Shown: positions 12,426 through 22,829, counted from the stretch's first letter. The stretch: 64,000 nt of DNA from Clytia hemisphaerica (GCA_902728285.1 CACVBU010000397.1:226463-290462), one strand, 5' to 3'. Program-made: numbers and translations. The notes: generated by a model not told the origin, from the letters alone.

Positions 12426-12943
12426 AGAAGATGAACGTTTCCAGGATTTTAGGACAGGAGTGAGGCAATTGAAGGAATTATTCATTTTGTGTTATCGTTT
12501 CTTTTGCATTTAGATTTTCGTTGGCTGATTGTTAAAGAACATTAAAATTAAGCATACTGTAAATAAACTTGAGAAACTTAAATATTTTCCTCTTAAATTC
12601 TAAATAACAACACCATACAATAGTATGTTCAAATAAAAAAAAAATTTCCATGTGTCAGATGGATGGAGCACATGTATTTACTAGTATGTTTGTTGAATGT
12701 TGTCAATGTGACACGCATACTTTTTTTCTTTTTTTCTTGGAAAATATTGTCGTGGAGTTCATTCATTCGAATAGTGCGCTCACGAGTAAAGATGAAATAT
12801 TGGCATTAATTTTCATCATTTTGAGTTTAAAATCTCTTAACTTAACTTTTTTTCAATAATATTTCCATTCAAACATCATATAAAATCTTGATCAAATTCA
12901 TAAAAAAGATCAATAACAAATTTCCGCTCATTGTATTTTCTCT
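12426..12943. other. Gene-free stretch with a short repeat shared with 13437-13480
   Basis: No gene seen. The segment around 12680-12720 (TTGAATGT, TCAA, GTGACACGCAT) recurs around 13455-13485, so the local duplication extends beyond the better-conserved part. Confidence 0.4.
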
Positions 12944-13071
12944 AGGTTTTCGGCCGTTAATTCAGGATTTAGGTCGTTTATTCAGGATTTAAGCCATTAA
13001 TTCGGGTTTTAGGCCGTTAATTCAGGTCTTCGACCGCTAAATCGGGTCTGCGACTGTCAATTCAGAGGTCT
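12944..13071. repeat. Minisatellite, about 20-22 bp units
   Basis: About six degenerate units of the form GGCCGTTAATTCAGGATTTA follow each other. The core CGTTAATTCAGG is preserved in the better units. It is non-coding. Confidence 0.7.
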
Positions 13072-13554
13072 ACCTTAGCAGACGGAAAAACCTTTGGCGC
13101 CTTGCGAACGGAGCTTTCTTTTTACCGCCAGCTGCAAAACTTTTTTCATCAACTGCTCTCGCGTCTTCTGCGCGTTCCGCCAGCCCTGCAGGAAAAATGA
13201 AACATCTGGTGATGGATGGAATTTTTTATTCGCGTCTTCTTTGCATTGGAATTTTTCTAATTTTTTTTTCTATGAAAAAACTCACTTCTGAAATTTGTTT
13301 CTCTTGAAAAATCGGATAATAAATGAATGAATGAGTATGAAAGTTTTTTTGGGAAAAAAGTTTTTTTTTCAACAAAAATTTTAAAATTTTCTTTCTTCTA
13401 TTTCACTCCGATAATATTTCTGAAATTTTTTTTCGATGTTTGTTCAATAATGGTTCATGTTGAATGTAGTCAAGGTGACACGCATGGTCAGAACAAAAAT
13501 TCTTTTTACATGGGCCGGGTGAAGGAAGTATTTTTAAAACGAGAAAAAGATTAA
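13072..13554. other. Gene-free AT-rich stretch
   Basis: Only short open frames with phenylalanine-rich low-complexity translations are present. No recognisable gene or repeat boundary, apart from the short match noted at 12426-12943. Confidence 0.4.
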
Positions 13555-14125
13555 AGAGAAAATTTTCATTGAAAATTAAAAATATGATGAATTTTCCGAC
13601 CCTCTAGAGACTACTTTGAAACTTTCAGATTTTGTAACCCTTAGAGAGACTTTGCAAGGTGAATAACCGTCTAAACTTTTATCATCTGCTCATACCCTAA
13701 CATCCATTTTTGCCTAAGTACCTCCTTTGGAGGATGAGTACCTGAATACACGTTTTTTTTTTTATAAGAACGTCAAGAATTTTCGAAGCCTTCTGATGTT
13801 CTTAGTTTTTTGGATTTGAAGCCTAAAAATGTTCTTAAAATGTTCTTATTTTCAGCATTTTTTGAGCATTTTGATGTAATTTCTTAAGAGAAAATGCATG
13901 TTTTTAAGTCTCCAAAGCCTTAGTATATTCTTAGAATGTTCTTAAATTTTTGGACCTCGAAGCCTTATGTTCTTATATAGTTTGTTCTTATAAAAAAAAC
14001 GTGTAACGGGGGAAATATTGATTCGCATCGGTATTCGAATGAAAAATTTATCGGTGTATCGGTAATCAGGTTAAAAAGTAATCGGCGGTATATCAGTATT
14101 ACGAAATCTCGTACGCCCCCTGGTA
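13555..14125. repeat. Dispersed repeat copy 2, interrupted by a MITE
   Basis: Homologous to 12110-12425 in the same orientation, with diverged bases. Its continuity is broken exactly at 13749-14003 by an inverted-repeat element. On each side of that insertion the match to copy 1 resumes. Confidence 0.8.
13749..14003. mobile_element. MITE with TA target duplication (family A, copy 1, 255 bp)
   Basis: The ends are inverted copies of CACGTTTTTTTTTATAAGAAC. TA flanks both sides (13747-13748 and 14004-14005), as in the Tc1/mariner superfamily. The interior carries repeated GAAGCCT and ATGTTCTTA words. The related block at 12110-12425 is an uninterrupted version of the insertion site. Similar ends occur at 41489-41831 and 53660-53908. 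No transposase is present. Confidence 0.88.
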
Positions 14126-14194
14126 AAGCTTGGAATGAAAGATTCCTTACTCGCCTCGCGCAAAATAAATCCCGCATTCCTTCTCCTTAGCCGG

Positions 14195-14345
14195 CAGCTA
14201 GCTTTAAAAGCGAGTTAGAGACTCTATCTTCAGCCATGACAAAAGCGGGAATCGAACTATCAACCTTGAGCACAGTAGTACGTTGCAGATTGTATCTAGT
14301 GGTTCCTTTCGCTTTTCTTTTTTAACTCTTTTTGAATACTGATAT
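14195..14345 (-). mobile_element. tRNA-derived SINE candidate
   Basis: On the minus strand a B box GTTCGATTCCC (14247-14257 on the plus strand) lies about 35-45 nt downstream of CCACTAGATACAATCTGC, which could be a weak A box. The rest is unlike a genuine tRNA, so a SINE head or decayed tRNA pseudogene is more likely. Confidence 0.4.
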
Positions 14346-14871
14346 ACCATGAGCTTGTTTTGGCTCAAACTCGGTCCTTGTCTCAAAACCTTTATTCTAA
14401 TTAAGAGTTTGATAAATTGATCTTGAATTTGGCATAATTTTGAGACTTTTCCACCAGGGCTGATTTGACTGGGACACTGAGACGAGGGTATATATTTCAG
14501 TTACACAGAGTAACTACATCATTTGATACACATTTTCTCCAAAATAAAAAAACTCTCAGCATAATAAATGTAAACCTCAAAACATCCGTGGTTACAAAAC
14601 TTTAAAAAAACTTTAAAAAATTTTAAAATCAATTGTAAAAGGGGTTACGCACGATACAAAAATCTCGTGTTCGCAAGCGAAAGGTTTTTTACACTACATA
14701 CCGTAGGATTGCTAAACTTCCTTATTCCCAGCGAAACTTTCCGATTGCTAGTGTACAACTAGTCTACATAATAGACAGGCTTTTAGGCCTTACTCTTGGT
14801 CTATAGGCACTGCTATAGGCGGCCACTAGTGACCCCCACCGGGAATTGCTTATTAATAGGTTTAAACATAA
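14346..14871. other. Gene-free stretch
   Basis: No gene recognised. 14590-14640 is a run of ACTTTAAAAAA words. 14735-14870 is moderately GC-rich for the window but contains no motif I can identify. Confidence 0.4.
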
Positions 14872-14873
14872 TA

Positions 14874-15197
14874 CTTTAAGGGCAGAAAGTTTCGCGGGCA
14901 GAAAGTTCCGCGAAGTCAAAAACTCGCGAAATTTAGCGAATTTAAGTTTCGCGAATTATGGTTTTAGCCGAAATTTCACAGGTAGAACTTTCGCGAATTC
15001 ATATAAAATTTACCTTTTTTGGTAACAAAAACTCATAAAACACGCAAAAATTTAGCAAACAGTGCAAAACTGAGTAAGAAAGTTTATTTTTCGCGAAAAA
15101 AACGTTCGCGTTTTTCAGGTTTAATTTCTTACCTGGCAGAAACTTTCGCGAAAAAGGATCAAAATCGCGAAAAACGTGAAAGTTTCTGCCCTTAAAG
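14874..15197. mobile_element. TA-flanked inverted-repeat element packed with TTCGCGAA sites
   Basis: The left end CTTTAAGGGCAGAAA and the right end TTTCTGCCCTTAAAG are exact inverted copies, each flanked outside by TA (14872-14873, 15198-15199). In 324 bp there are about ten TCGCGAA or CGCGAAA words. These are symmetric motifs clustered toward both ends. No transposase. The structure is seen directly; that the motifs bind a transposase or another factor is inference. Confidence 0.8.
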
Positions 15198-15199
15198 TA

Positions 15200-16090
15200 G
15201 ACAACATTCACATAAGATGTTTATCAATAGAGATTTTAAATAAAAGAATAATTAAAACACAGCTGATTGGCTTAGGTTTCGAAACTCTCTATTGTTTCAT
15301 TAAAACCTCAGTGCACATGCGATTTATCTCGAGAATTTCAATATTCAAAACAAGAGCAGTGCTCATATCCCGAAGAGTAGGAGTTTACGCTCGAAACATA
15401 AGGAAGATATGACGAAAATTTCTATCAATTCATTTTAAACATGTACTACAAACTCTGGTGAACCAGAAGAAAGTAATTTTTTTAAACTCAAATATCTTAA
15501 AATTTCGACCTAAAATAAAAACATAATAAGGATTTCTTGGTATAAAGTGTCTTATGATACTTTGCGCAAAGTAACGGAATTTCGTATCTTGTTCATCAAA
15601 AATTGAGAATGTTTTACAATAAGAAAACCAAAGGAAAATTTATATTTTCAAAATAGATGAAATATTTTTCATATACTTTCATTTATAAAATATTGGAAAA
15701 CAGGTTTAATATATAAAATATTGGAGAAAAGGTAAAACATATAAAATATTGAAAAAAAGGTAAAAAATTATAGCATCCAAAAGTTATATTTTTTGAAATG
15801 CATGAAACATTTTCATAATCTGAAAGAACGTCGAAAGGAAAAAATTCCCCTATAGTAGAAGAAATTCTATAATTTTCAAAAGCATGCTGCAAAAGCAAAA
15901 AATGTCACATAATTTCCAAAATTTCCAAAAAGAAAAAAGTCTTCATGCCAGGATATTGCTTGAAAATAAAAAAATGTAGCGTTTCTGGAAACCAACCGGG
16001 TGAAAAATAATAATTTTCTGATCTGGCCGCAGACTATGGGTTCATCTATATAGTTCATTATAAAAAAAGTTGGTGCATTTAAGCTATCAG
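15200..16090. other. Gene-free stretch
   Basis: Nothing recognisable. 15685-15770 repeats TATAAAATATTGGAAAA three times with small changes, a short degenerate tandem repeat. Confidence 0.45.
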
Positions 16091-16291
16091 GAGGCCCCCC
16101 AGTGGCACCCCTAAACACGCCATCACGCAAAAAAATCTTCTCCATCACGCATCACGAAAATCGCTAAAATTTGTCATCACGCAAAAAATAGCGAAAAATA
16201 GCCCAAATCACGCATCACGCCTCAAATTTTTGCCCTATCACGCAAGAAAAAAGTCCCAATCACGCCATCACGCAAACCGCTGGGGGGCCTC
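16091..16291. mobile_element. Short TIR element rich in CATCACGC (copy 1)
   Basis: The ends are GAGGCCCCCCAG and CTGGGGGGCCTC in inverted orientation. Between them CATCACGC or ATCACGCA occurs about ten times. A relative in the opposite orientation lies at 19815-19971, with the motif as GCGTGAATG. The target duplication is not clear. Confidence 0.65.
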
Positions 16292-16315
16292 ATCAAAGTA
16301 GTTTGGTTAGATATT

Positions 16316-17834
16316 CCATAGTATAAGAAAGCCGCGGCTGGAATATGTACCGCATTGTCTTTTCAGTTAATTGCTGTTCAATCTCTGTCTCCGAGCTTTA
16401 TAAGAACATCAAGATGCTCAGTTTATTATTGGTAGATAGTTTTTGAAATTTTTCTCTTATTTTCCTTCACAAAAAGTTTTTTTGTTGCTAGATATCTTTG
16501 AATCTGTACCCAATAGAACACCTGAACTAATTTTGGATATATTTTAGGGGTATTTTGTGGAAACAATAGTTTTTCGCCAAAATTGAAATTACAAGAACTA
16601 TATTCAAGATGACAACTTTCCTGTCAGTTTATATGATAAATTTTGAAGGTGCTGGCTTGAAATTTTCACAGTATTATCTTGATGCGCTCTTTCATTGATT
16701 TCTAAAAAGATTTCACTGAAACAATGTGAAGGCATTTCGAGGCACCTCATTAATTTTTGAGTTCTTTCAGCCCAACCATTTTGTGCTTGTTTAAATTTCT
16801 TAGTGTTGATTTTTCCTTTACAATGATTTTATAATGCAAGTGTATTATCAAGACATATCATTAATGTCTAAAACGCATTGAGAAGTAAGTATTAACGACA
16901 AACCAATAACATTTACCATTAAAGATGCTACATTACTGATTTCTTGATCAACAAATCGCTACCTTAATTCAAAAGGGGCCTAAGTCCTGTGAGCCTTAAT
17001 TCAAAAGGGGCCTAAGTCCATTTTGGTCATTTTGAGAAAATTGCAATTAAAGTTTTTCCTTGATTCTGAAACCATTTTTGATGGTAAAGCTTTGAAGTAA
17101 ATGTTTTCTGAAAGCCATAGCTATAAGTTGTTTTTCCAATGAAAAGGCATTCGTTTGGAAGGGAATGTATTTTTATATGTCACAGGTGCAACTTAGTAAA
17201 TCTTGCAGAGTGGACTTAGGCCTTTTTTGAATTAAACATGAATTTTGAAAAACGTGTTAGGGTTAATTTCTGCCTTTTAGAGTTCAAAACCTGCACATAT
17301 GACACTCCAAAATAAAACCACTTACACCTAGATTCAAGATAAAGAGAAAAGACAATCTCAGTAAAATAAAGAAAAACTCAATTAAACTTTTTAGGATGCA
17401 TGGACTTAGGCCCATTTGCAATTCAATTGGACTTAGGCCTCTTCAAAACTTAACAAACTTATTTTGGTGGACTTAGGCCTTTTTATTGTAAAAAGTTGAT
17501 GGACTTAGGCCCTTAATTGTAAAAAGATGATGGACTTAGGCCTCTTTTGAATTAAACATCACTTTTATCAGAGCTTCAGTATGAAGTTTTGAACCTTTTT
17601 AACTTTAAAAACTACTTGTTATGTACATCAAAAGAGAGCAAATGAGCCAGAGATTGCGAAAAACTAAAGATCTCAAATTTCATAAAAATGGACTTAGGCC
17701 CCTTTTGAACTGGGAGGTACCTGGACTTAGGCCCCTTTTGAATTAAGGTAGCGAAATAGTCATCAAATACGACAGAGATAGAACAACAGAAATTCAGATG
17801 TTATCATTCCAGCCGCGGCTTTCTTATACTATGG
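16316..17834. mobile_element. Outer TIR element, 1.5 kb, host of a nested element
   Basis: The left end begins CCATAGTATAAGAAAGCCGC and the right end is its reverse complement. The inverted match covers 29 bp. ATATT flanks it at 16311-16315 and 17835-17839, a 5-bp target duplication. No transposase is visible. More than half of its length is the second element at 16957-17753. Removing that leaves about 720 bp of unrecognised sequence. Confidence 0.85.
16957..17753. mobile_element. Inner TIR element with ten GGACTTAGGCC sites
   Basis: The two ends match over 31 bp as inverted repeats; the outer 20 bases include GCTACCTTAATTCAAAAGGG. AAAT flanks both sides (16953-16956, 17754-17757). The 11-mer GGACTTAGGCC occurs two times inverted near the left end and eight times direct from about 17213 to the right end, often followed by TTTTGAATTA. 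Arrays of short motifs near the ends are known as transposase-binding sites in hAT and CACTA elements; that role is inferred here. There is no open frame. Confidence 0.88.
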
Positions 17835-17897
17835 ATATTCCCACTTGCAAATCAAGATTTGTTTGTTAGTTAGTAGTTGATACATTAGTATATTCAG

Positions 17898-18190
17898 GGC
17901 TTACTTCAAATCTTACTTAATCAAATCTACTCTCGACAATTTGGTTTTCGTAAGGCTCACTCTACTGAGCATACACTCATTAATATTGTCGAACGTATCA
18001 GAAACTATCTTGACAATGGTGGGTTTGCCTGTGGTGTATTTGTCGATCTACAAAAGGCTTTTGACACAGTTGATCACGAAATTTTACTTGAAAAACTCGA
18101 TCACTACGGAGTCAGAGGCATTGTTAACGACACTGGTTCCGATCTTACCTCACTAACCGCTCGCAGTATGTTTCTCTTGCAGGCTCCCTT
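17898..18190 (+). pseudogene. LINE reverse transcriptase fragment
   Basis: The frame from about 17903 reads SRQFGFRKAHSTEHTL, then VFVDLQKAFDTVDH with the first catalytic aspartate, then a frameshift and RSYLTNRSQYVSLAG. These are standard blocks of Jockey/CR1-group reverse transcriptases. Only about 95 residues remain, so it is a truncated dead copy lying next to the TIR elements. Confidence 0.85.
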
Positions 18191-18795
18191 TTAAAGTCTA
18201 TTCACGATAAGTGTGCGCTCTTTTTTCTCTTACCTATAACTTTTGAAGGAATTCTTCAATCTTTATAAATTTGGTATCATTGGAAAGATATTAGTGAGTG
18301 GAACAATTTGAAATAAAAAAATCTTTAAAAAAATTATAAAAATGAAGATGAAAATGAAGAAGAAAAAAAGGAAGATCTTGTAGAAAAGTGCTATAACTTT
18401 CATTTTCACTGGAGAGATTCTTTGATCTTAGGAAGTCATCACTGCAAAGAAATTTTATTAAAATATTTATTCAATATGAAGTTATGATACAAAGTTAATA
18501 AGTGGTTGACCCCAAAAAACAGCAAAAAAACTGCAGAAAACAGCGTTTTTAGACGTCAATCAGCTTATAACTTTATTTGATATCTTTTGACTGAATAAAT
18601 ATTTTTGAGAATTTTTTTCACGCAGTGATGACGCTCGAAAACTGCCATATCTAAGGTGTAAAAGAGAAAATGGGCGCCATTTGCTCCCCCTGCCACCACA
18701 CCACAGGTCGAAATATGAATGTGGATCTTAAAAAACAACATGGAAGGAGTGTTTACTTTTCTATATAAGGAAGTATGAATAATACTTCTATGCAC
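18191..18795. other. Gene-free stretch upstream of the secreted peptide gene
   Basis: 18235-18330 and 18395-18490 share the words TATAACTTT, GGA...TTCTT and ATCTT, suggesting an old duplication. Nothing coding is seen. 18660-18790 leads into the probable promoter of the next gene. Confidence 0.4.
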
Positions 18796-18804
18796 TATAA
18801 AAAA
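18796..18804 (+). promoter_or_regulatory. Probable TATA box of the secreted peptide gene
   Basis: TATAAAAAA lies about 100 nt before the chosen ATG, which would leave roughly a 65-70 nt leader. A second TATATAAG lies at 18762-18769. Which one is used cannot be told from sequence. Confidence 0.4.
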
Positions 18805-18896
18805 GAGGCAAAGCATTGGTGAAATATCTTCAAAAACTGTTCAGCTGCGATAAACCCACTACAACCCTTTTAAAAAGCACGAAAAATATATTCAAA

Positions 18897-19610
18897 ATGA
18901 AGTTATCAACTACAGGGATCATCTTTATTGTTCTACTTTTTACCTGTATGGAAGTGACCAATGCCGCGGGTAATACTTTGTATCGGACCTTTGACGGTCA
19001 CCAACTTGGATACGGATGTTATAAAGGCTATTGTTGGGCTTTTTGTTCTGACTCATGGGTAAGTTCTTTTTTATTTATTTATGTTTTTATTTTTCTTTCA
19101 TTCATCAATTAACCCACCATACCATACAGTATTTCAAAACCAGCAACATTTCAATCAAAACAAAACAAGATTTGGGCTATCAATTTGATTCTGGAAAGAA
19201 TCGACGGAAGCTTAATTTTTAAAATTGTTTCATATCTAATTGAAATCAATAATGTTTTTCGGCGTCATCCAATCACAACCATCCAATTACAATTCATGAT
19301 ATTCATAACGTAATGTTTTCTACGGAAATACCCCGGTTTTAGCCAGTAGTGGCAAATTTAAACTAAACAAAAGGTTAAAAAGTATAAAATTTGCCACTAT
19401 TGGCAAAAACCGGGGTCTTTCTGTTTACGTCATGAATATCACGAATTCCATGTCATTTATTTTTATTATTATTTCAATCTTCATATTTTTCAGGTTGACG
19501 GAAAATGGTGTTACACCAGACAACAAGGTTACCATCATGGTAAAATGTCATGCTTTAGTGACTCGTTTTGCTATGACAAAGTTTACGGCTGTGTAGGTGC
19601 TTGTGGTTAA
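18897..19610 (+). CDS. Small secreted cysteine-rich peptide, two exons
   Basis: Exon 1 is 18897-19058 and exon 2 is 19494-19610. The 435-bp intron has GTAAGT and CAG borders and is in phase, giving 92 residues. Residues 1-23 form a classic signal peptide (hydrophobic IIFIVLLF core, cut after TNA). The mature part has eight cysteines at 41, 46, 50, 60, 74, 80, 87 and 91 with the signatures GCYKGYCWAFC, WCYT and GCVGAC, so four disulfides are likely. The spacing recalls a small secreted family I remember from arthropods with YCWxxC and WCYT motifs; this is not verified. An in-frame ATG at 18816 would put 27 residues before the signal peptide, so I prefer 18897. The role is unknown: defence, venom-like or cuticle functions are all possible. 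Confidence 0.82.
19291..19447. mobile_element. Foldback MITE in the peptide gene intron
   Basis: The arms pair almost throughout: GTGGCAAATTT near 19350 meets its complement near 19390, and CCCCGG is mirrored at 19331 and 19411. The outer ends are AATTCATGATATTCAT and its near-complement. The whole 157-bp unit lies inside the intron 19059-19493. Confidence 0.8.
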
Positions 19611-19814
19611 TGAGTTATCTGGAATCAATGTGTACTGCTACTTTCCATTAATGTGGTTATCGTAATATCTAATCAAAATTTTGTTTTTTTGTGATTTAAA
19701 ATTGTTTATTATATTTCTTAATATTTTTGCTTATTTCCTTATGATTCAGTATCTTGAACTTTCTATGCTAAGTGAGCTTTTTTTGGAATAGAGAAAGTAT
19801 TATAGTCTATATAT

Positions 19815-19971
19815 GCCCTCCCAGCGGTTTGCGTGAATGCGTGAATGGGCTTTTTCACTTGCGTGAATGCGTGAATTAGAAAGCTTTGCGTGAATAAAAA
19901 TTGCGTGAATGCGTGCATTTGGGAAAAAAATTAGCATTATTGCGGGAACCGAAGGTCCGCTGGGGGGGGGC
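19815..19971. mobile_element. Short TIR element rich in GCGTGAATG (copy 2)
   Basis: The left end is GCCCTCCCAGCGG and the right end is its inverted relative CCGCTGGGGGGGGGC. The outside is TATATA-like on both sides. GCGTGAATGCGTGAAT-type motifs occur about seven times. It is the diverged, inverted partner of 16091-16291 and lies just after the secreted peptide gene. Confidence 0.65.
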
Positions 19972-20330
19972 TCATATATACAGAGGACAGAGTAGTTGCA
20001 TCTAATCTTTTTTGGTTTATAATTTTGAGAACTTTGGCTTTCTATATCTTATTATGAATTTCTACTTTAACCATACTCTCATTCCTTCTGAGATTATTTG
20101 AGCAGCTGTTGAACTAAACGAAAGTATGGATCTTCAGTAACCGAATTGTGCTGCTATGAGATGATCGAAAAAGTATGCTCTGAAGGGTATTCCTAGCGAG
20201 AGTTAAATGCTAGTTTGATTATAATTTATCATTCAATTTGTAATAATTGTAATAATTGTTAGAGGGGAAAAAAGTGAAAAAAAACTCAAAAAATTACTTT
20301 TCTATGTAACATTTTCATATGGTTTGAATT
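19972..20330. other. Gene-free stretch
   Basis: 3' flank of the peptide gene and spacer before the Gypsy fragment. No structure recognised beyond short TAATAATTG repeats near 20238-20262. Confidence 0.4.
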
Positions 20331-20558
20331 TTAATTACACTTTTTTATATAAAAGTTCTGTCCTAAAAAACTTCTCAAGGCTTTTTGGTTCTCTGGTTGC
20401 CTAGCATTAAGAATAGCTTCAACTTTAGTAGGGTGGGGTTTCATTCCGTTAGAAAACACGTGACCGAAAAATTCGATAGAGTCTTTTAAAAAGTCGCATT
20501 TAGCTAAATTAATGCACTTTTTTTTAATTAAGAAACTAGTTTTACCAAGCAGCCTCAA
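20331..20558 (-). pseudogene. Ty3/Gypsy retrotransposon reverse transcriptase fragment
   Basis: The minus-strand frame contains KCDFLKDSIEFFGHVFS, then HPTKVEAILNA and LRSFLGQ. This is the thumb/connection block typical of Gypsy polyproteins (KC.F....FLGH.......P.K..AI......VRSFLG). Only about 75 residues remain; no LTR is seen nearby. It is a relic. Confidence 0.8.
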
Positions 20559-20632
20559 TGTTAAATCGGCCTTTTGAGTCTTAAATGTTTCTTACATGTT
20601 TCTAAACTTTTTGACATAATCAGCTAATTTTT

Positions 20633-21327
20633 ACGGTGACCGAGGAGGGACAAACAAAATATAAAAATAAAAACGAAATAAAAAAATCAAAAAACAAAAT
20701 CAAAATCAAAAAACAAAATAAAAAAATAAAAACGGAATCAAAAAATCAAAAAACAAAATCAAAAAAATATAAAAACAAAATAAAAAAATAAAATAAAAAA
20801 TAAAAAGCAAAATAAAAAATGAAAAACAAAATAAAAAAAATGAAACAAAATGAAAAATCAGCAAATAAAAATAACATAGAATAGAGAATCATGAAATGAT
20901 GCTGAAATGCGGATTGTTGTGGTGAATTTTCATGTTCATCTGCTAGCATGTTCTGTGAATCTTGTGGGACGCCAAGAAGAAATGCAATTCTAAAAAGATG
21001 AGCAATCTCTCATAACGAGATACGTTAACAATGTCCATACACACGAGGCAATAATTCGCCTACTTGAACGTTGAGATTAAAAACATATGGCCTAACACTA
21101 GATCGCCACTTTCAGTTTCTTCGAGGATCACGCAGGCACGCATGCGCAAAATAACTTTTTAATTTTTACTTTGTCTCTTTTATTCTGTTTTTTCTTTTTT
21201 TTTCATTTTGCTTCTCTTTTGTTATTTTGTTCTTTTTTTATTTTGTTTTCTCCTTTTTTTATTTTGTTTTCTTTTTTTATTTTGTTTCCTCCTTTTTTTC
21301 TTTTGTTTGTCCCTCTTCGGCCACCGT
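20633..21327. mobile_element. TIR element with mirrored A-rich and T-rich arms (695 bp)
   Basis: The ends are ACGGTGACCGAGGAGGGACA and the reverse complement of ACGGTGGCCGAAGAGGGACA, so 18 of the first 20 bases match. Directly inside the left end is about 220 bp of (AAAAACAAAAT)-like repeats. Inside the right end is about 140 bp of the T-rich complement. The transcript would fold into a long imperfect hairpin. The middle, 20880-21160, is ordinary sequence with no gene. Confidence 0.78.
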
Positions 21328-21975
21328 ATATTTTTCATGCAAAGAAAAAAAAACATTTGTTTTGATTGGAAGGTTCTTAAAAAAACCGAATTAAATAATG
21401 TTATTTTCTCACTCTCAGCCTCAGCATGCTTCTTAGTTTTCAGGCATTCTGAGCCTCATGTTTCTTAAAAGTGTGTTTCTTTAAAAAGACGTGTAGTGAG
21501 TCCGTTTTCTTTAAAAGTGTAAGTAAATTCAAAAGAATTTCGTTATGCTATCGGGCCCTCTAGGGTAAGTTATGGCATGCCTTAAATTAAAAAAAAAGAT
21601 TATAATTTTTAGATCGCATTAGTCGACAGAAAACGATCAAACAAATGACTTAACATGAAGGGTACTATGAAGTAGTTTCTAACCTGGTGTGTAACCTAAT
21701 TGTTTTTTCGCTAATTTTCGACATCATAATCGAATCATATTTTCAAAATTCTGATTACGTCAGCAAAAAATAGACTCTTTCGTTTTTTTACTAATTTCTG
21801 CTAATGTCATCAAAATTTTGAAAGATTTTATTTTTCAAACGAAATTTTAATAAACAAAAGATTCTATTACGTATTAGTGATATTTTGGCCAATTTTTCCA
21901 GTGGGAAGGATTCCCAATAGGTCTGTGAGAAGGGTTGTGTTAAAGCTCTAAAAGAGACCAGTTTCCCATCGAATA
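21328..21975. other. Gene-free stretch
   Basis: No gene seen. 21420-21520 contains repeated TTCTTAAAA and AAAGTGT words. No clear element boundaries. Confidence 0.4.
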
Positions 21976-22127
21976 CCTTATCGGGGAAAACTTCGTCAGG
22001 GAAAAGTGACGAAATTTTGACCAAGTGACGAATATTTTTCCCCGGGCTTAATGCGTTTACCAACTACCAGCAAAGTGACGAATATTTTTCCCCGACGAAG
22101 TCTCCCCCGATAAGCTACATGTGTGGG
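21976..22127. mobile_element. Foldback repeat with CTTATCGGGG ends (copy 1)
   Basis: The left arm is CCTTATCGGGGAAAACTTCG and the right arm is the near-complement CGAAGTCTCCCCCGATAAG. AAGTGACGAA occurs three times between them in mixed order. A shorter version lies at 22830-22905. Confidence 0.7.
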
Positions 22128-22829
22128 AATTTACCCTGAACACCTAGCTACCAACCCTGGTGACTTGTTCTTTACTCATCCTCATTACTTTTCACTCCCC
22201 GAAAAAGACCGGGAAGGGAAATTTTGTTATTAGAATTATGTCACAGGGTTTGAAAATGGCAAAAAATCACATGAAATAAAATCAAATGAAAAATCTCAGG
22301 GTTCATAAAAATCGATACTAACTAACACAGATGCACAAAAATTCGAGATTTCTATCCAATATTAGTTTGACTTGTAGACCTCTATAGATAAACTTCCTAT
22401 GAAAAATCTTTTCGCTAGAGGATGAGCAGAAGCCTAATCCAATATCTCTTGCGTTGAGATGAAAGCCTCCTTGGTCTCTAACTTAAAATTTAAAACTTAT
22501 TTTGACGATAGGTCAAACTTTTTAAGAACCAATTTTGGTGAATTTTTGTCGTACCCAATACAGCCGGTAGCGTTTTTGAGGACTATCATAATGGCAGAAG
22601 ATTCGAATAATAAATAATGTGCAAAGAAGAGGTATCAGGTCGGCTCACCTTCTCAATTTTACCCGATTTAAATTCAAATTTCAAAAGACTTTCACATATA
22701 TCACTCTTTGTTATTTACGAAATTAAAATAATTTAAGCAGAATATCTATGAATATTTACATCAAACTGTATATAACATAAAAATGACATTTCCTTTAAAA
22801 CCAATATCTGTAACAGTCAACAAGGGTTA
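22128..22829. other. Gene-free stretch
   Basis: Nothing recognisable between the two CTTATCGGGG foldbacks. Confidence 0.4.

Noticed and set aside
20746..21468. Phenylalanine-rich open frames
   Set aside because: They come from the mirrored T-rich arms of the TIR element.
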